Shown piece by piece: positions 55,926 through 64,000 of a stretch of 64,000 nucleotides of DNA (the first letter of the stretch is position 1; each line of letters starts with the position of its first letter). The notes beneath the pieces are model-generated. The model was not told the origin of the DNA and did not search any database. It worked only from the letters and a program-made list of their open reading frames with translations. A program made the translations under genes and the position numbers. This DNA is from Streptomyces sp. Z26 (lineage in GTDB: Bacteria > Actinomycetota > Actinomycetes > Streptomycetales > Streptomycetaceae), in NCBI RefSeq assembly GCF_003665095.1, contig NZ_RCHV01000002.1:2600001-2664000 (forward strand), written 5' to 3'.

Positions 55926-57202
55926 AGGCCCTCCTGTTCCTCGCTGGTCTGCCGCGCCTTGTGCTCGGCCAGCTCCTGGGCGTGCTCGCGGGCGTCCATG
56001 CGGTCCGCCTCCAGCAGCTCGTGGACGGAGTTCATCAGCGTCTCCAGGTCGACGACGCCGATGTACTCGCCGCGCCGCCCGGTCACCGGGACCCGGCCGG
56101 AGCTGTCGGTGAGGACGGCCTCCAGCGCGTCGCGGAGGGTGGCGTCCCGGGTCACGGTGTCGTTCACCGGGGTGCCCGCGCGCGCCAGGGAGTCCTTGAC
56201 CAGGCCGAGGTCGTTGCGGCGCAGCCACTTGTGCGGGCGGCGGCGGTTGTCGAGGACGAGGACCTCGTTGGTGGAGCCGGACCGCAGCAGGTCGAAGATC
56301 TTCTGGAGCGGGTCGTCGGTGGTGACGGTCGGGAAGTCCACGACCTCCACGTCCCGTACGCGGCTGAGGTTGAGCCGCTTCAGGGCGGCACCGGCGCCGA
56401 CGAAGCCGGAGACGAAGTCGTCCGCCGGGTTGGTGAGGATCGCCTCGGGGGTGTCGAACTGGGCGATGTGCGAACGTTCGCGGAGCACCGCGATCCGGTC
56501 GCCGAGCTTGATGGCCTCGTCGAAGTCGTGGGTGACGAAGACGATGGTCTTCTGGAGTTCGTGCTGGAGCCGGATCAGCTCGTCCTGGAGGTGGTCGCGG
56601 GTGATCGGGTCGACCGCGCCGAACGGCTCGTCCATCAGCAGGACGGGCGGGTCGGCGGCCAACGCCCGTGCCACGCCGACGCGCTGCTGCTGGCCGCCGG
56701 AGAGCTGGCGGGGGTAGCGGCCGCGGAACTCGGCGGGGTCCAGGCCGACGAGGTCGAGCATCTCCTCGACGCGGTTCTTGGTCTTGTTGTTGTCCCAGCC
56801 GACCATCTTCGGTACGAGGGCGATGTTCTGCGCCACCGTCATGTGCGGGAAGAGGCCGGAGGACTGGATCGCGTAGCCGATGCTGCGGCGCAGCTTGACC
56901 GGGTCCATGTCGGTGACGTCCTCGCCGCCGATGCGGATACGGCCGGAGGACGGCTCGATCAGCCGGTTGATCATCTTCAGGGTGGTGGACTTGCCGCACC
57001 CGGAGGGGCCGACCAGAATAACCGTTTCGCCCGCCTTGATGTTCATGTGGACGTTGTCCACGGCGGGGGCGGGGGTGCCCGGGTAGTGCTTGGTGAGGCC
57101 CTCCAGCTGGATGCTGGCCCCGGCCGCCTCGCCGTTGCCGCCGTTGGCCTTGCCGTCGGCTGCGCTGCCGGTGGACACGCTGGTCGCGGTGGTCTCAGGC
57201 AC
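55922..57202 (-). CDS. Osmoprotectant ABC transporter ATP-binding protein with CBS domains
   Basis: The 426-residue protein has a nucleotide-binding domain (Walker A LVGPSGCGKSTT; signature QLSGGQQQRVGVARAL; Walker B LLMDEPFGAVD; H-loop VTHDFDEA) and two C-terminal CBS motifs (about 265-395; VTGRRGEYIGVVDL). This is the OpuCA/ProV layout in which CBS domains sense ionic strength or cyclic di-AMP. It drives quaternary-amine uptake under osmotic stress. The start GTG 57202 overlaps the upstream permease end by eight bases. Confidence 0.95.
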   Translation of the reverse strand: MPETTATSVSTGSAADGKANGGNGEAAGASIQLEGLTKHYPGTPAPAVDNVHMNIKAGETVILVGPSGCGKSTTLKMINRLIEPSSGRIRIGGEDVTDMDPVKLRRSIGYAIQSSGLFPHMTVAQNIALVPKMVGWDNNKTKNRVEEMLDLVGLDPAEFRGRYPRQLSGGQQQRVGVARALAADPPVLLMDEPFGAVDPITRDHLQDELIRLQHELQKTIVFVTHDFDEAIKLGDRIAVLRERSHIAQFDTPEAILTNPADDFVSGFVGAGAALKRLNLSRVRDVEVVDFPTVTTDDPLQKIFDLLRSGSTNEVLVLDNRRRPHKWLRRNDLGLVKDSLARAGTPVNDTVTRDATLRDALEAVLTDSSGRVPVTGRRGEYIGVVDLETLMNSVHELLEADRMDAREHAQELAEHKARQTSEEQEGL

Positions 57203-57842
57203 GGATCCCCCTCGGGATGGTCAGACGCCCGATGAGGACGTACACGGCGTCGAAGAGCAGCGCGAGGATGACGATCCCCAGCGTGCCCGCGAGCACCTGG
57301 TTGATGGCGTTGGCGCTGCCCAGGGAGGCGACGCCGCGGAAGATGATGTTGCCGAGGCCCGGCCCGGAGGCGAAGGCGGCGATGGCCGCGATGCCCATGA
57401 GCATCTGGGTGGCGACCCGGATGCCGGTGAGGATCGGCGGCCACGCGAGCGGCAGTTCGACCCGTAGCAGTTGGGCGAGGCGCGACATCCCGATCCCTCG
57501 CGCCGCGTCCACCAGCTGCGGGTCCACACCGCGCAGGCCGACGATGGCGTTGCGCACGATGGGGAGCAGGCCGTACAGGGTGAGGGCGATGACCGTGGGG
57601 GCCACCCCGAGCCCGACGACGGGCACCAGCAGACCGATCATGGCCAGCGAGGGGATGGTCAGGATGGTCGCGGTGGTTGCGGTGGCGAAGTTGCCCGCCA
57701 GCTCGCTCCGGTAGGTCGCCACTCCGATCAGTACGCCGATGACCGTGGCCAGCACCATGCACTGGAACACGGCGCTGGCATGCTGAAGGGTGTCGGTCAG
57801 CAGTTGCTGGTGCCGACTTTCCAGAAACTCCCAGAAGTTCAT
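57195..57842 (-). CDS. Osmoprotectant ABC transporter permease (first gene of operon)
   Basis: This 215-residue permease has five or six transmembrane helices and the EAA loop DAARGIGMSRLAQLLRVELPLAWP, which closely resembles that of the permease at 55044. Two different permeases, an ATPase and a binding protein form a complete OpuB/OpuC-type importer. ATG 57842 follows GGGGGCGAGCTGG. It is the promoter-proximal gene; the 250-bp gap upstream holds its promoter and the terminator of the next transcript. Confidence 0.92.
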   Translation of the reverse strand: MNFWEFLESRHQQLLTDTLQHASAVFQCMVLATVIGVLIGVATYRSELAGNFATATTATILTIPSLAMIGLLVPVVGLGVAPTVIALTLYGLLPIVRNAIVGLRGVDPQLVDAARGIGMSRLAQLLRVELPLAWPPILTGIRVATQMLMGIAAIAAFASGPGLGNIIFRGVASLGSANAINQVLAGTLGIVILALLFDAVYVLIGRLTIPRGIRA

Positions 57843-58040
57843 CCAGCTCGCCCCCGTTCTTCTGTTCTTGCCATCCGGTTCGGTTTCTCCGGTGGGTGAT
57901 CGTTCAGTGGACGAACTCTGTTCTAGCCGCTCGGCAAGCGTTTGGCGCGCTTCGTTACCGGATCGGTCGCGAAGGTTTACGGGTGAAGCATGCGTATCCG
58001 TTCGGACACGGCACCCTCGGTCACCTGGGCGGCACGCACG

Positions 58041-58075
58041 GCGAGGGCCCGTACGGGTGCCGTACGGGCCCTCGC
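58041..58075 (-). terminator. Terminator of the FAD/Fe-S dehydrogenase gene
   Basis: A perfect 16-bp stem GCGAGGGCCCGTACGG (58041-58056) with 58060-58075 and a three-base loop, 24 bases beyond the stop codon at 58099. Confidence 0.87.
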
Positions 58076-58098
58076 GGCGCGGAGGTCGGTCGGCGCCG

Positions 58099-61026
58099 TC
58101 ACTCCAGGTGCGCGGCCAGCACCTCCGCCAGGTGGCGGCTGTTCCGGCCGCCGAGCTGCGCCAGCTGGGTGCGGCAGGAGTAGCCGTCGGCCAGCAGCTC
58201 CGTGTCCGGGTCGGCGGCCAGCGCGGACCGTACGGCGGGCAGCAGCTGGTCGTCGGCACAGGCCGCGGAGACGTCGTAGTGGCCCTTCTCGAAGCCGAAG
58301 TTGCCCGCCAGCCCGCAGCAGCCGCCGCTCAGCTCCCCGGTCAGCCCGGCCCGTTCGCGCAACCTGCGCTCCGCCCCGTCGCCGAGCACGGCGTGCTGGT
58401 GGCAGTGGTTCTGCCCGGCGACGGGCCGGTCGACGCGGGGCGGCGCCCAGTGCGGCGCGTACTCCTCCAGGGTCTGCGCGAAGGTCCGTACGGAGTCCGC
58501 CAGCCGCCGCGCGCGCGGGTCGTCGGACAGCAGCTCGGGCAGGTCCGTACGGAGCGCCGCCGCGCACGGCGGCTCCAGCACGGTCACGGGCAGCCCGGCG
58601 TCGAGTGCCGGTTCGACGCGGTCCAGGGTGCGGCGCATGACCTTCCGCGCCTCGTCGAGCTGCCCGGTGGAGACGTACGTGAGGCCGCAGCAGACCGACC
58701 GGGGCGGTACGGCGACGGCCAGCCGCGCGTCGCGCAGCACCCGTACGGCCGCCGTCCCGGCCTCCGGCGACAGGTGGTCGGTGAAGGTGTCGGGCCACAG
58801 CAGGACGGTGCGGACGTCGTCCGCGCGCGCGGCGCGCAGTTCGCCGCCGCGCTGCCGCCGCCACCAGCGGGTGAACGACGTACGGGGCAGCTCCGGCAGG
58901 TCCCGTTCCGGCGCGAGGCCGCCGAGGCGCTTGCCGAGGGCGGCCAACGGGCCGATCCGGGCGCCCGCGTTGACCAGCGGCGCCGTACGGGTCGCGGACG
59001 CGAGGCGCAGCCACTGCGGGAGCCTGCCCATGGAGTAGTGGGCGGCGGGGCGGCGGCGCCCGGCGTAGTGGTGGTGCAGGAACTCCGCCTTGTACGTGGC
59101 CATGTCCACGCCCACCGGGCAGTCGCTGCGGCAGCCCTTGCACGACAGGCACAGGTCCAGCGCGTCCCGTACCTCCTCCGACCGCCAGCCGTCCGTGACG
59201 ACCTCGCCCGCCAGCATCTCGTGCAGCAGCCGGGCACGGCCCCGCGTGGAGTGCCGCTCCTCCCCGGTGACGCGGAACGAGGGGCACATGACGCCCGCGC
59301 CCGCCGCCGTGTCGCGGCACTTGGCGACGCCCACGCAGCGGCGTACGGCCGCGGAGAAGTCGCCGCCGTCGTGCGGGTAGCCGAACTCCACGTCGACGGG
59401 CTGCCGGGGCAGCGGCGCGAAGCGCAGGTTGTCGTCCATCCGGTCGGGGCGCACCAGCATGCCCGGGTTGAGCCCGCCGTCCGGGTCCCACAGGTCCTTG
59501 AACCGGCCGAAGAGGCCGACCAGTTCGGGCCCGTACATGCGCGGCAGCAGCTCCGCCCGCGCCTGCCCGTCGCCGTGCTCGCCGGACAGCGAGCCGCCGT
59601 GCGCGACGACGACGTCCGCGAGGTCGTGCGAGAAGGCGCGGAAGCGTCGGACGCCGCCCTCGGTGAGCAGGTCGAAGTCGATCCGCACGTGGATGCAGCC
59701 GTCCCCGAAGTGCCCGTACGGCAGCCCGCGCAGCCCGTGCTCGCGCAGCAGCGCGCGGAAGTCCCGGAGGTACGCGCCGAGCCGCGCGGGCGGTACGGCG
59801 CAGTCCTCCCAGCCGGGCCACGCCTCGCTGCCGTCGGGCATGCGGGTCGCGGTGCCGGAGGCGTCCTCCCGTACGCGCCACAGCGCCCGCTGCCCGGCCG
59901 GGTCCGCGACCACCGTGTGGCCGGTGGTGCCCCCGGCCGCCGCGCGGCACAGCTCCTCGGCGCGGGCCCGCGCCTCCGCCGGTCCGGCGCCGCCCGCCTC
60001 GGCGAACAGCCAGGCGCCGCCCCTCGGCAGCGCCGCGCGCGCGGAGTCGCCCACCAGGTCCTCGGCCATGCCCTCGACGGTCAGCGGGCCGTACGGCAGG
60101 AGGGAGGCGGCGGCCTCGGCGGCGGCGCTCTCGTCGGCGTAGCCGAGGACGGCCAGGGCGCGGGCGGCGGGCGCCTCGACCAGCCGTACGGTGGCCTGCG
60201 TCAGCACGCCGAGCGTGCCCTCGCTGCCGGTGAAGGCGCGGGCCCAGTCCTCGCCGTTCTCGGGCAGCAGCTCGTCCAGCGCGTAGCCGGAGATGCGGCG
60301 GGGCAGCTCCGGGAAGCCGGTGCGCAGGCGGGCGAGGTCGCCCTCGACGAGCGCCCGCGCCCCGGCGCGCAGCCGCTGCGGCACGCCCCCGCCGCCGCGG
60401 CCGAGGACGGCGCGTTCGCCGCCGTAGGTGAGGACGTCCAGCTCGCGCACGTTGTCGGCGGTGGTGCCCCAGGCGACGGAGTGGGAGCCGCAGGAGTTGT
60501 TGCCGATCATGCCGCCGAGGGTGCAGCGGCTGTGCGTGGACGGGTCCGGGCCGAACGTCAGCCCGTGCGGGGCGACCGCCGCGCGCAGGTCGTCCAGGAT
60601 CACGCCGGGCTGTACGAGGGCGGTGCGCGCCTGCGGGTCGACGGCCTCGACGCGGTTCATGTGGCGGGTCAGGTCGAGGACGACGCCGACGCCGGTGGCC
60701 TGCCCGGCGATGGACGTACCGGCCCCGCGCGCGACCACGGGCACCCCGCGCGCGCGGCAGGCGGCGAGGACCGCGGCGACGTCGTCGGCGTCGCGCGGGG
60801 CGACGACGCCGAGCGGCACGCGGCGGTAGTTGGAGGCGTCCATGGTGGTCAGCGCCCTGGCGGTGGTGTCGAAGCGCACCTCGCCGCGTACGGAGTCGCG
60901 CAGCGCCCGCAGCAGGTCCGCCGTGGCGGCCGGGTCGCCGTACGGGGGCGGGGCGCCCGGGGCGGGTGGGGGCGGTGCGTCGGGGGTGTGCGGTGTGCCG
61001 GGGGTGTCTGCCGCGTCTGCTGCCAT
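58099..61026 (-). CDS. FAD-linked dehydrogenase with C-terminal 4Fe-4S domain (D-lactate/D-2-hydroxyglutarate type)
   Basis: The 975-residue protein fuses a VAO/PCMH FAD domain (VPVVARGAGTSIAGQATG and GPDPSTHSRCTLGGMIGNNSCG in pieces), an FAD-oxidase C-terminal domain (FGDGCIHVRIDF) and a C-terminal iron-sulfur reductase half (CLSCKGCRSDCPVGVD cluster site, then two CCG domains, SVCCGLTYV and GGCCGLAGNFGFEKGH). This is the YdiJ/GlpC-fused architecture that oxidises 2-hydroxyacids and passes electrons to the membrane pool. Substrate might be D-lactate, glycolate or D-2-hydroxyglutarate. ATG 61026 is preferred over GTG 61071. It is divergent from the SMP-30 gene. Confidence 0.92.
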   Translation of the reverse strand: MAADAADTPGTPHTPDAPPPPAPGAPPPYGDPAATADLLRALRDSVRGEVRFDTTARALTTMDASNYRRVPLGVVAPRDADDVAAVLAACRARGVPVVARGAGTSIAGQATGVGVVLDLTRHMNRVEAVDPQARTALVQPGVILDDLRAAVAPHGLTFGPDPSTHSRCTLGGMIGNNSCGSHSVAWGTTADNVRELDVLTYGGERAVLGRGGGGVPQRLRAGARALVEGDLARLRTGFPELPRRISGYALDELLPENGEDWARAFTGSEGTLGVLTQATVRLVEAPAARALAVLGYADESAAAEAAASLLPYGPLTVEGMAEDLVGDSARAALPRGGAWLFAEAGGAGPAEARARAEELCRAAAGGTTGHTVVADPAGQRALWRVREDASGTATRMPDGSEAWPGWEDCAVPPARLGAYLRDFRALLREHGLRGLPYGHFGDGCIHVRIDFDLLTEGGVRRFRAFSHDLADVVVAHGGSLSGEHGDGQARAELLPRMYGPELVGLFGRFKDLWDPDGGLNPGMLVRPDRMDDNLRFAPLPRQPVDVEFGYPHDGGDFSAAVRRCVGVAKCRDTAAGAGVMCPSFRVTGEERHSTRGRARLLHEMLAGEVVTDGWRSEEVRDALDLCLSCKGCRSDCPVGVDMATYKAEFLHHHYAGRRRPAAHYSMGRLPQWLRLASATRTAPLVNAGARIGPLAALGKRLGGLAPERDLPELPRTSFTRWWRRQRGGELRAARADDVRTVLLWPDTFTDHLSPEAGTAAVRVLRDARLAVAVPPRSVCCGLTYVSTGQLDEARKVMRRTLDRVEPALDAGLPVTVLEPPCAAALRTDLPELLSDDPRARRLADSVRTFAQTLEEYAPHWAPPRVDRPVAGQNHCHQHAVLGDGAERRLRERAGLTGELSGGCCGLAGNFGFEKGHYDVSAACADDQLLPAVRSALAADPDTELLADGYSCRTQLAQLGGRNSRHLAEVLAAHLE

Positions 61027-61172
61027 GTCCCCAGCGTGCCCGCTGGGGCGCGGCTCACCGCACCGCCTCACCGCGCCGCGCCGGGGCGGCCGGTTGCGGC
61101 GCGCGGGGCGCGGTAGTTGGCTGGCCCCCGTACGGCGGCGACCGCGCCGGGCACGACGGCAGGGAGGGCAGC

Positions 61173-62135
61173 GTGGGGTCCGACGGGAGCGGGGACGGCG
61201 GCGGGGCGTACGGGGGCGGGGCTTACGGGGGCACCGGGCTGTACGAGGTCCACGACCCGCGGTTCGAGGAGTGCGCCCTCGGCGACGACCGGCTGGAGAC
61301 CCTGTACGACGGCTGCCGCTGGGCCGAGGGCCCGCTGTACGTACCCGCCGGCCGCTACCTCCTGTGGAGCGACATCCCCAACGACCGTCTGCTGCGCTGG
61401 GACGAGACGACGGGCGCCGTCGGGGAGTTCCGCGCCCCGGCGGGCTTCGCGAACGGCAACACCCTCGACCGGCGGGGCCGCCTCGTCAGCTGCGAGCAGG
61501 GCGACCGGCGCGTGACCCGTACGGAACACGACGGCACCGTCACCGTGCTCGCCGACCGCCACGAGGGCAGGCGCCTGAACGGCCCGAACGACGCCGCCGT
61601 CCGCTCGGACGGCTCGGTGTGGTTCTCCGACCCGGACTTCGGCCTGCTCAGCGACTACGAGGGCCACCGCGGCGAGAGCGAGACCGGCGGCCTCCACGTC
61701 TACCGGATCGACCCCGCGACCGGCGCCGTCCGCCGGGTCGCGGACGGCTTCGCGGGCCCCAACGGGTTGGTGTTCTCCCCCGACGAGCACCGCCTGTACG
61801 TCTCCGACAGCCGCGCCAACCACGTCCGCGTCTTCGACGTGACGGCGGACGGGGACGCGCTGCGCGGCGACGGCGAGGTGTTCGCGCGGTGCCCGGAGGG
61901 GCGGTTCGACAACATCCGCTTCGACGACCGGGGCCGCCTGTGGGCGGCAGCGCTGGACGGCGGCGCGCAGTGCTTCGCGGACGACGGCACGTACCTCGGG
62001 CGCGTCCGCACGCCGGAGCCCGTCGCCAACCTGGCCTTCGGGGGCGCCCGCCGCAACCGGATCTTCCTCACGGCGACCACGTCGCTCTACTCCCTGGTCT
62101 CGTCCGTCACCGGGCCGCGCCCGCGGTTCGCGTAA
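61173..62135 (+). CDS. SMP-30/gluconolactonase-family hydrolase
   Basis: The 320-residue six-bladed beta-propeller has the SMP-30 metal-site Glu in RWAEGPLYVPAG, Asn/Asp in GRRLNGPNDAAV, FAGPNGLVFSPDE and SDSRANHVRVFD. It hydrolyses sugar lactones such as gluconolactone, Ca2+ or Zn2+ dependent, and is likely cytoplasmic as no signal peptide is present. A Gly/Tyr-rich N-terminal tail of about 25 residues precedes the fold. GTG 61173 follows AGGGAGGG. It is divergent from the dehydrogenase, so both may act in sugar-acid or hydroxyacid catabolism. Confidence 0.9.
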   Translation: MGSDGSGDGGGAYGGGAYGGTGLYEVHDPRFEECALGDDRLETLYDGCRWAEGPLYVPAGRYLLWSDIPNDRLLRWDETTGAVGEFRAPAGFANGNTLDRRGRLVSCEQGDRRVTRTEHDGTVTVLADRHEGRRLNGPNDAAVRSDGSVWFSDPDFGLLSDYEGHRGESETGGLHVYRIDPATGAVRRVADGFAGPNGLVFSPDEHRLYVSDSRANHVRVFDVTADGDALRGDGEVFARCPEGRFDNIRFDDRGRLWAAALDGGAQCFADDGTYLGRVRTPEPVANLAFGGARRNRIFLTATTSLYSLVSSVTGPRPRFA

Positions 62136-62326
62136 CGGGACCGCCCCGAACGTCACAGGAAGCGCGTCACCCGTGACGGGGTACAACCCTCCCCCGGCTC
62201 CGACTGTCTTGTTGGGCAAAGCGAAGAACACGTCGGTACGGGGCGGAATACGCGGTTCGTCCGCGTACGGGTGCGCGGTGGCGCGCGCCCGCCGTCCGGC
62301 CGGGCGACATTCCGTAGGGGGACACC

Positions 62327-62860
62327 ATGGACACGACCACATCGCGCGCGGACCACGCGGACAACGGGGTACGGGGGCCGGGCCGCGGCGGGCTCGTACG
62401 GCGGGCGGCGCTGGTCGCCGCGACGGCCGCGCTCACCGCCGTCGCCGGGGCGGCGGGGGCGGCCGGGGCGGCGGGCACCTCGGCCGGCGGGACGGACGCG
62501 GCGGGGACGAGAGGGGCGACCGGCGCGGAGACCCGGCAGATCGCGTCGTCCGTACTCGGCCAGGACTACAAGGTCACGCTCACCGCGCTCCGTTCGACCG
62601 CCGACCCGTACGCCGCCTCCGTCCGGATGCGCGCCTTCACGTGGCAGGACGGCGCCTGGCGGGAGAGCGACCGGGTCACGGTGGGCGAAGCGGACGGCTG
62701 GTTCTGGTTCCCGCTGACCGGCGGGCACGCGGTGTGCGCGTTCTCGACGTCGGGCGGCGAGCCCGCGCCCGTGTCGGTGAGCCTGCTGCGGACGCCGTCG
62801 CTGGGCTGCTCGGAGAGCGAGCACTTCGAGCTGCGGGACGGGCGCTTCCACCGCCCGTGA
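62327..62860 (+). CDS. Secreted protein of unknown function
   Basis: The 177-residue protein has a twin-Arg-containing basic N-region (GGLVRRAALVAATAALTA) and a signal peptide ending in an Ala/Gly-rich stretch. The mature domain is about 110 residues, beta-rich, with two Cys (AVCAFSTSGG and LGCSESEHF) that likely form one disulfide. The pattern FTWQDGAWRESDRVTVGEAD is typical of small Streptomyces secreted proteins with no assigned function. ATG 62327 follows TAGGGGGAC. A hairpin at 62860-62878 ends the transcript. Confidence 0.78.
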   Translation: MDTTTSRADHADNGVRGPGRGGLVRRAALVAATAALTAVAGAAGAAGAAGTSAGGTDAAGTRGATGAETRQIASSVLGQDYKVTLTALRSTADPYAASVRMRAFTWQDGAWRESDRVTVGEADGWFWFPLTGGHAVCAFSTSGGEPAPVSVSLLRTPSLGCSESEHFELRDGRFHRP

Positions 62861-62878
62861 CCCGGCCGGGGGCCGGGT
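62860..62878 (+). terminator. Hairpin after the secreted protein gene
   Basis: ACCCGGCC-GGG-GGCCGGGT, a perfect 8-bp stem with a three-base loop, starting at the last base of the stop codon. Confidence 0.6.
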
Positions 62879-62935
62879 GACGTCCCGCGCGTGAGGCGCC
62901 GACGGCGGCGCGCGGGGCGTCCGTACGATCGGGGT

Positions 62936-63397
62936 ATGCCAGCCGACGCGCCGCTCACCCGCTCCTCGTTCCGCAAGCTCAGCCGGATCACCGCACCGCA
63001 GCAGCTGCCCGAGCTGCCCGAACGCCACTGGACGGACGCCGAGTTGACGCGCGTACGGCGTGGCGTGCGGGCCCGGGGCATGGACGAGCGGTGGCACGTC
63101 TTCGCCGAGGACGACACCGTGTTCGTGCACCGCAGCTGGAGCGGGCACGGCATCTACGAGGTGACCTTCGCGCCCGTGACGGAGGACGGCTCCGAGGACG
63201 GCGGCGGGTGGCGGATCGCGTCGGCCGTCGTGGAGGCGGACCCGCAGCGCTACCGCAGCCGGGGCGCCGAGTTCGAGCGCGTCACCCTCGAACTCGTCCT
63301 CAGCGCCGCCGTCCTGGGCGAGCCCGCCGAGGAACTCCGGGCCCGCCAGGAGAAGTTGCTCGCGCTGCCCGCCGACGGACTGCCCGGGTCCCCGTAG
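62936..63397 (+). CDS. Conserved hypothetical protein, probably from a leaderless mRNA
   Basis: The 153-residue soluble protein contains GMDERWHVFAEDDTVFVHRSW and SGHGIYEVTF, a pattern seen in many Streptomyces as a short conserved protein of unknown function; it is mixed alpha/beta and has no membrane segment. The ATG at 62936 has no ribosome site, but TACGAT at 62923-62928 sits where a -10 should be for transcription to begin at the ATG, so I infer a leaderless mRNA. No family name is recognised with confidence. Confidence 0.75.
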   Translation: MPADAPLTRSSFRKLSRITAPQQLPELPERHWTDAELTRVRRGVRARGMDERWHVFAEDDTVFVHRSWSGHGIYEVTFAPVTEDGSEDGGGWRIASAVVEADPQRYRSRGAEFERVTLELVLSAAVLGEPAEELRARQEKLLALPADGLPGSP

Positions 63398-63443
63398 CGG
63401 GACCCGGGCGGGCCGGGCCGGTCGCGCGGGCCCGTACCGGCGG

Positions 63444-64000
63444 TCAGCTCACGGCGCGGGCGAACAGCCGCCGCGACGAGAGGTAGCCGCCGACGCCGGT
63501 CACCACGCACCAGGCCAGCGCGACCCAGCCGTCGTTCCCGATCGCGGAGCCGGACAGCAGCCCGCGCAGGGTCTCGGTCACCGGCGTGAACGGCTGGTGC
63601 TCCGCGAACCAGCGCAGCCCCGGCGACATCGACTCCGCCGGTACGAACGCCGACCCGAGGAACGGCAGGAACTGCACCAGCAGCGGCTTGTTGCTGGCCG
63701 ACTCGACGGTCCGGGACATCAGCCCGAGCGCGGCGGCGAGCCAGGTCACGGCGAAGGCGACGGCCGTCAGCAGACCGGCGGCGGCCAGCCACTCCGGCAC
63801 GGTGGCGTCGGACCGGAAGCCGACGGCGTACGCGACGCCGACGACCAGTACGGCGCTGAGCATCGTCTGGAGGACGCTGCCGACGACGTGGCCCGTCATG
63901 AACGACGACCGGGCGATGTTCATGGTGCGGAAGCGGTTGACGATGCCCTCGGTCATGTCGGAGCAGACCGCGACCGAGGTGGCGAGCGCGCCCGCGGCCA
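63444..64000 (-). CDS. ABC-2 type transporter permease, C-terminal part (cut by window end)
   Basis: The reverse frame is open to the window edge. It has the DrrB-type cytoplasmic signature ATSVAVCSDMTEGIVNRFRT followed by four or five transmembrane helices, and SNKPLLVQFLPFLGSAFVP, typical of ABC-2 permeases for drug or antibiotic export. About 185 residues are present; the N-terminus lies outside. The ATPase gene (DrrA-like) is expected further upstream beyond the edge. Confidence 0.85.
   Translation of the reverse strand, partial: AAGALATSVAVCSDMTEGIVNRFRTMNIARSSFMTGHVVGSVLQTMLSAVLVVGVAYAVGFRSDATVPEWLAAAGLLTAVAFAVTWLAAALGLMSRTVESASNKPLLVQFLPFLGSAFVPAESMSPGLRWFAEHQPFTPVTETLRGLLSGSAIGNDGWVALAWCVVTGVGGYLSSRRLFARAVS

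Overview
The window comes from a high-GC actinomycete chromosome, almost certainly Streptomyces or a close relative. Third codon positions are nearly all G or C, genes often start with GTG in ATGA/GTGA stop-start overlaps, and the families are typical of Streptomyces: a DtxR regulator with the exact metal ligands of DmdR1, the neighbouring SIS-domain sugar-phosphate enzyme (NagS type), a SCO4402-family protein, BldG/RsbW-like partner-switching proteins, and a WYL regulator. From memory, the gene order resembles the S. coelicolor SCO438x-SCO441x region; this was not checked by alignment.

Layout. 1-5.8 kb: MFS transporter and divergent GlxA/AraC regulator, then an anti-sigma kinase-like ATPase, a STAS antagonist, an ECF-type sigma factor and its probable zinc-finger anti-sigma partner. 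5.8-16.2 kb: purU, SCO4402 family, an ABC substrate-binding lipoprotein, a long disordered membrane protein, an HTH/TPR regulator, a primase/polymerase-like protein and an ABC exporter pair. 16.4-29.6 kb: alpha/beta hydrolase with a LexA-like box, dmdR1, nagS with a DasR-like site, secreted lipase, WYL regulator/NmrA pair, PAS-GAF sensor, a highly structured RNA candidate carrying a 12-codon ORF, pdxH, citrate synthase and a sodium:solute symporter.

29.8-33.0 kb and 45.9-53.8 kb hold the two parts of one catabolic regulon: TetR, enoyl-CoA hydratase and acyl-CoA ligase on one side; acyl-CoA dehydrogenase, biotin-dependent carboxylase alpha and beta, an AtuA-family protein and a TIGR03084 protein on the other. 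The set parallels the Pseudomonas acyclic terpene (atu) or leucine (liu) pathways. Both operons are preceded by the same near-palindromic operator over a TTGATT -35 element, so one TetR protein probably controls both.

A roughly 12.8 kb accessory island (about 33.1-45.85 kb) lies between these operons. It carries a HAD hydrolase, an XRE regulator, two small proteins (one DUF6624-like) and a complete set of class I lanthipeptide maturation genes of the FxLD type: PCMT-like O-methyltransferase, a 67-aa precursor, a partial-terminator hairpin, full-length dehydratase (LanB), cyclase (LanC) and a separate SpaB_C-type protein. No dedicated exporter or leader protease is seen. Its right end is lower in GC and contains an orphan membrane protein with a TTA codon and two decayed genes, one perhaps from a conjugative element.

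54-64 kb: a four-gene osmoprotectant (choline/glycine betaine-type) ABC importer, a D-lactate/glycolate-type FAD/Fe-S dehydrogenase, a SMP-30 lactonase, two small proteins and the start of an ABC-2 permease cut by the window edge.
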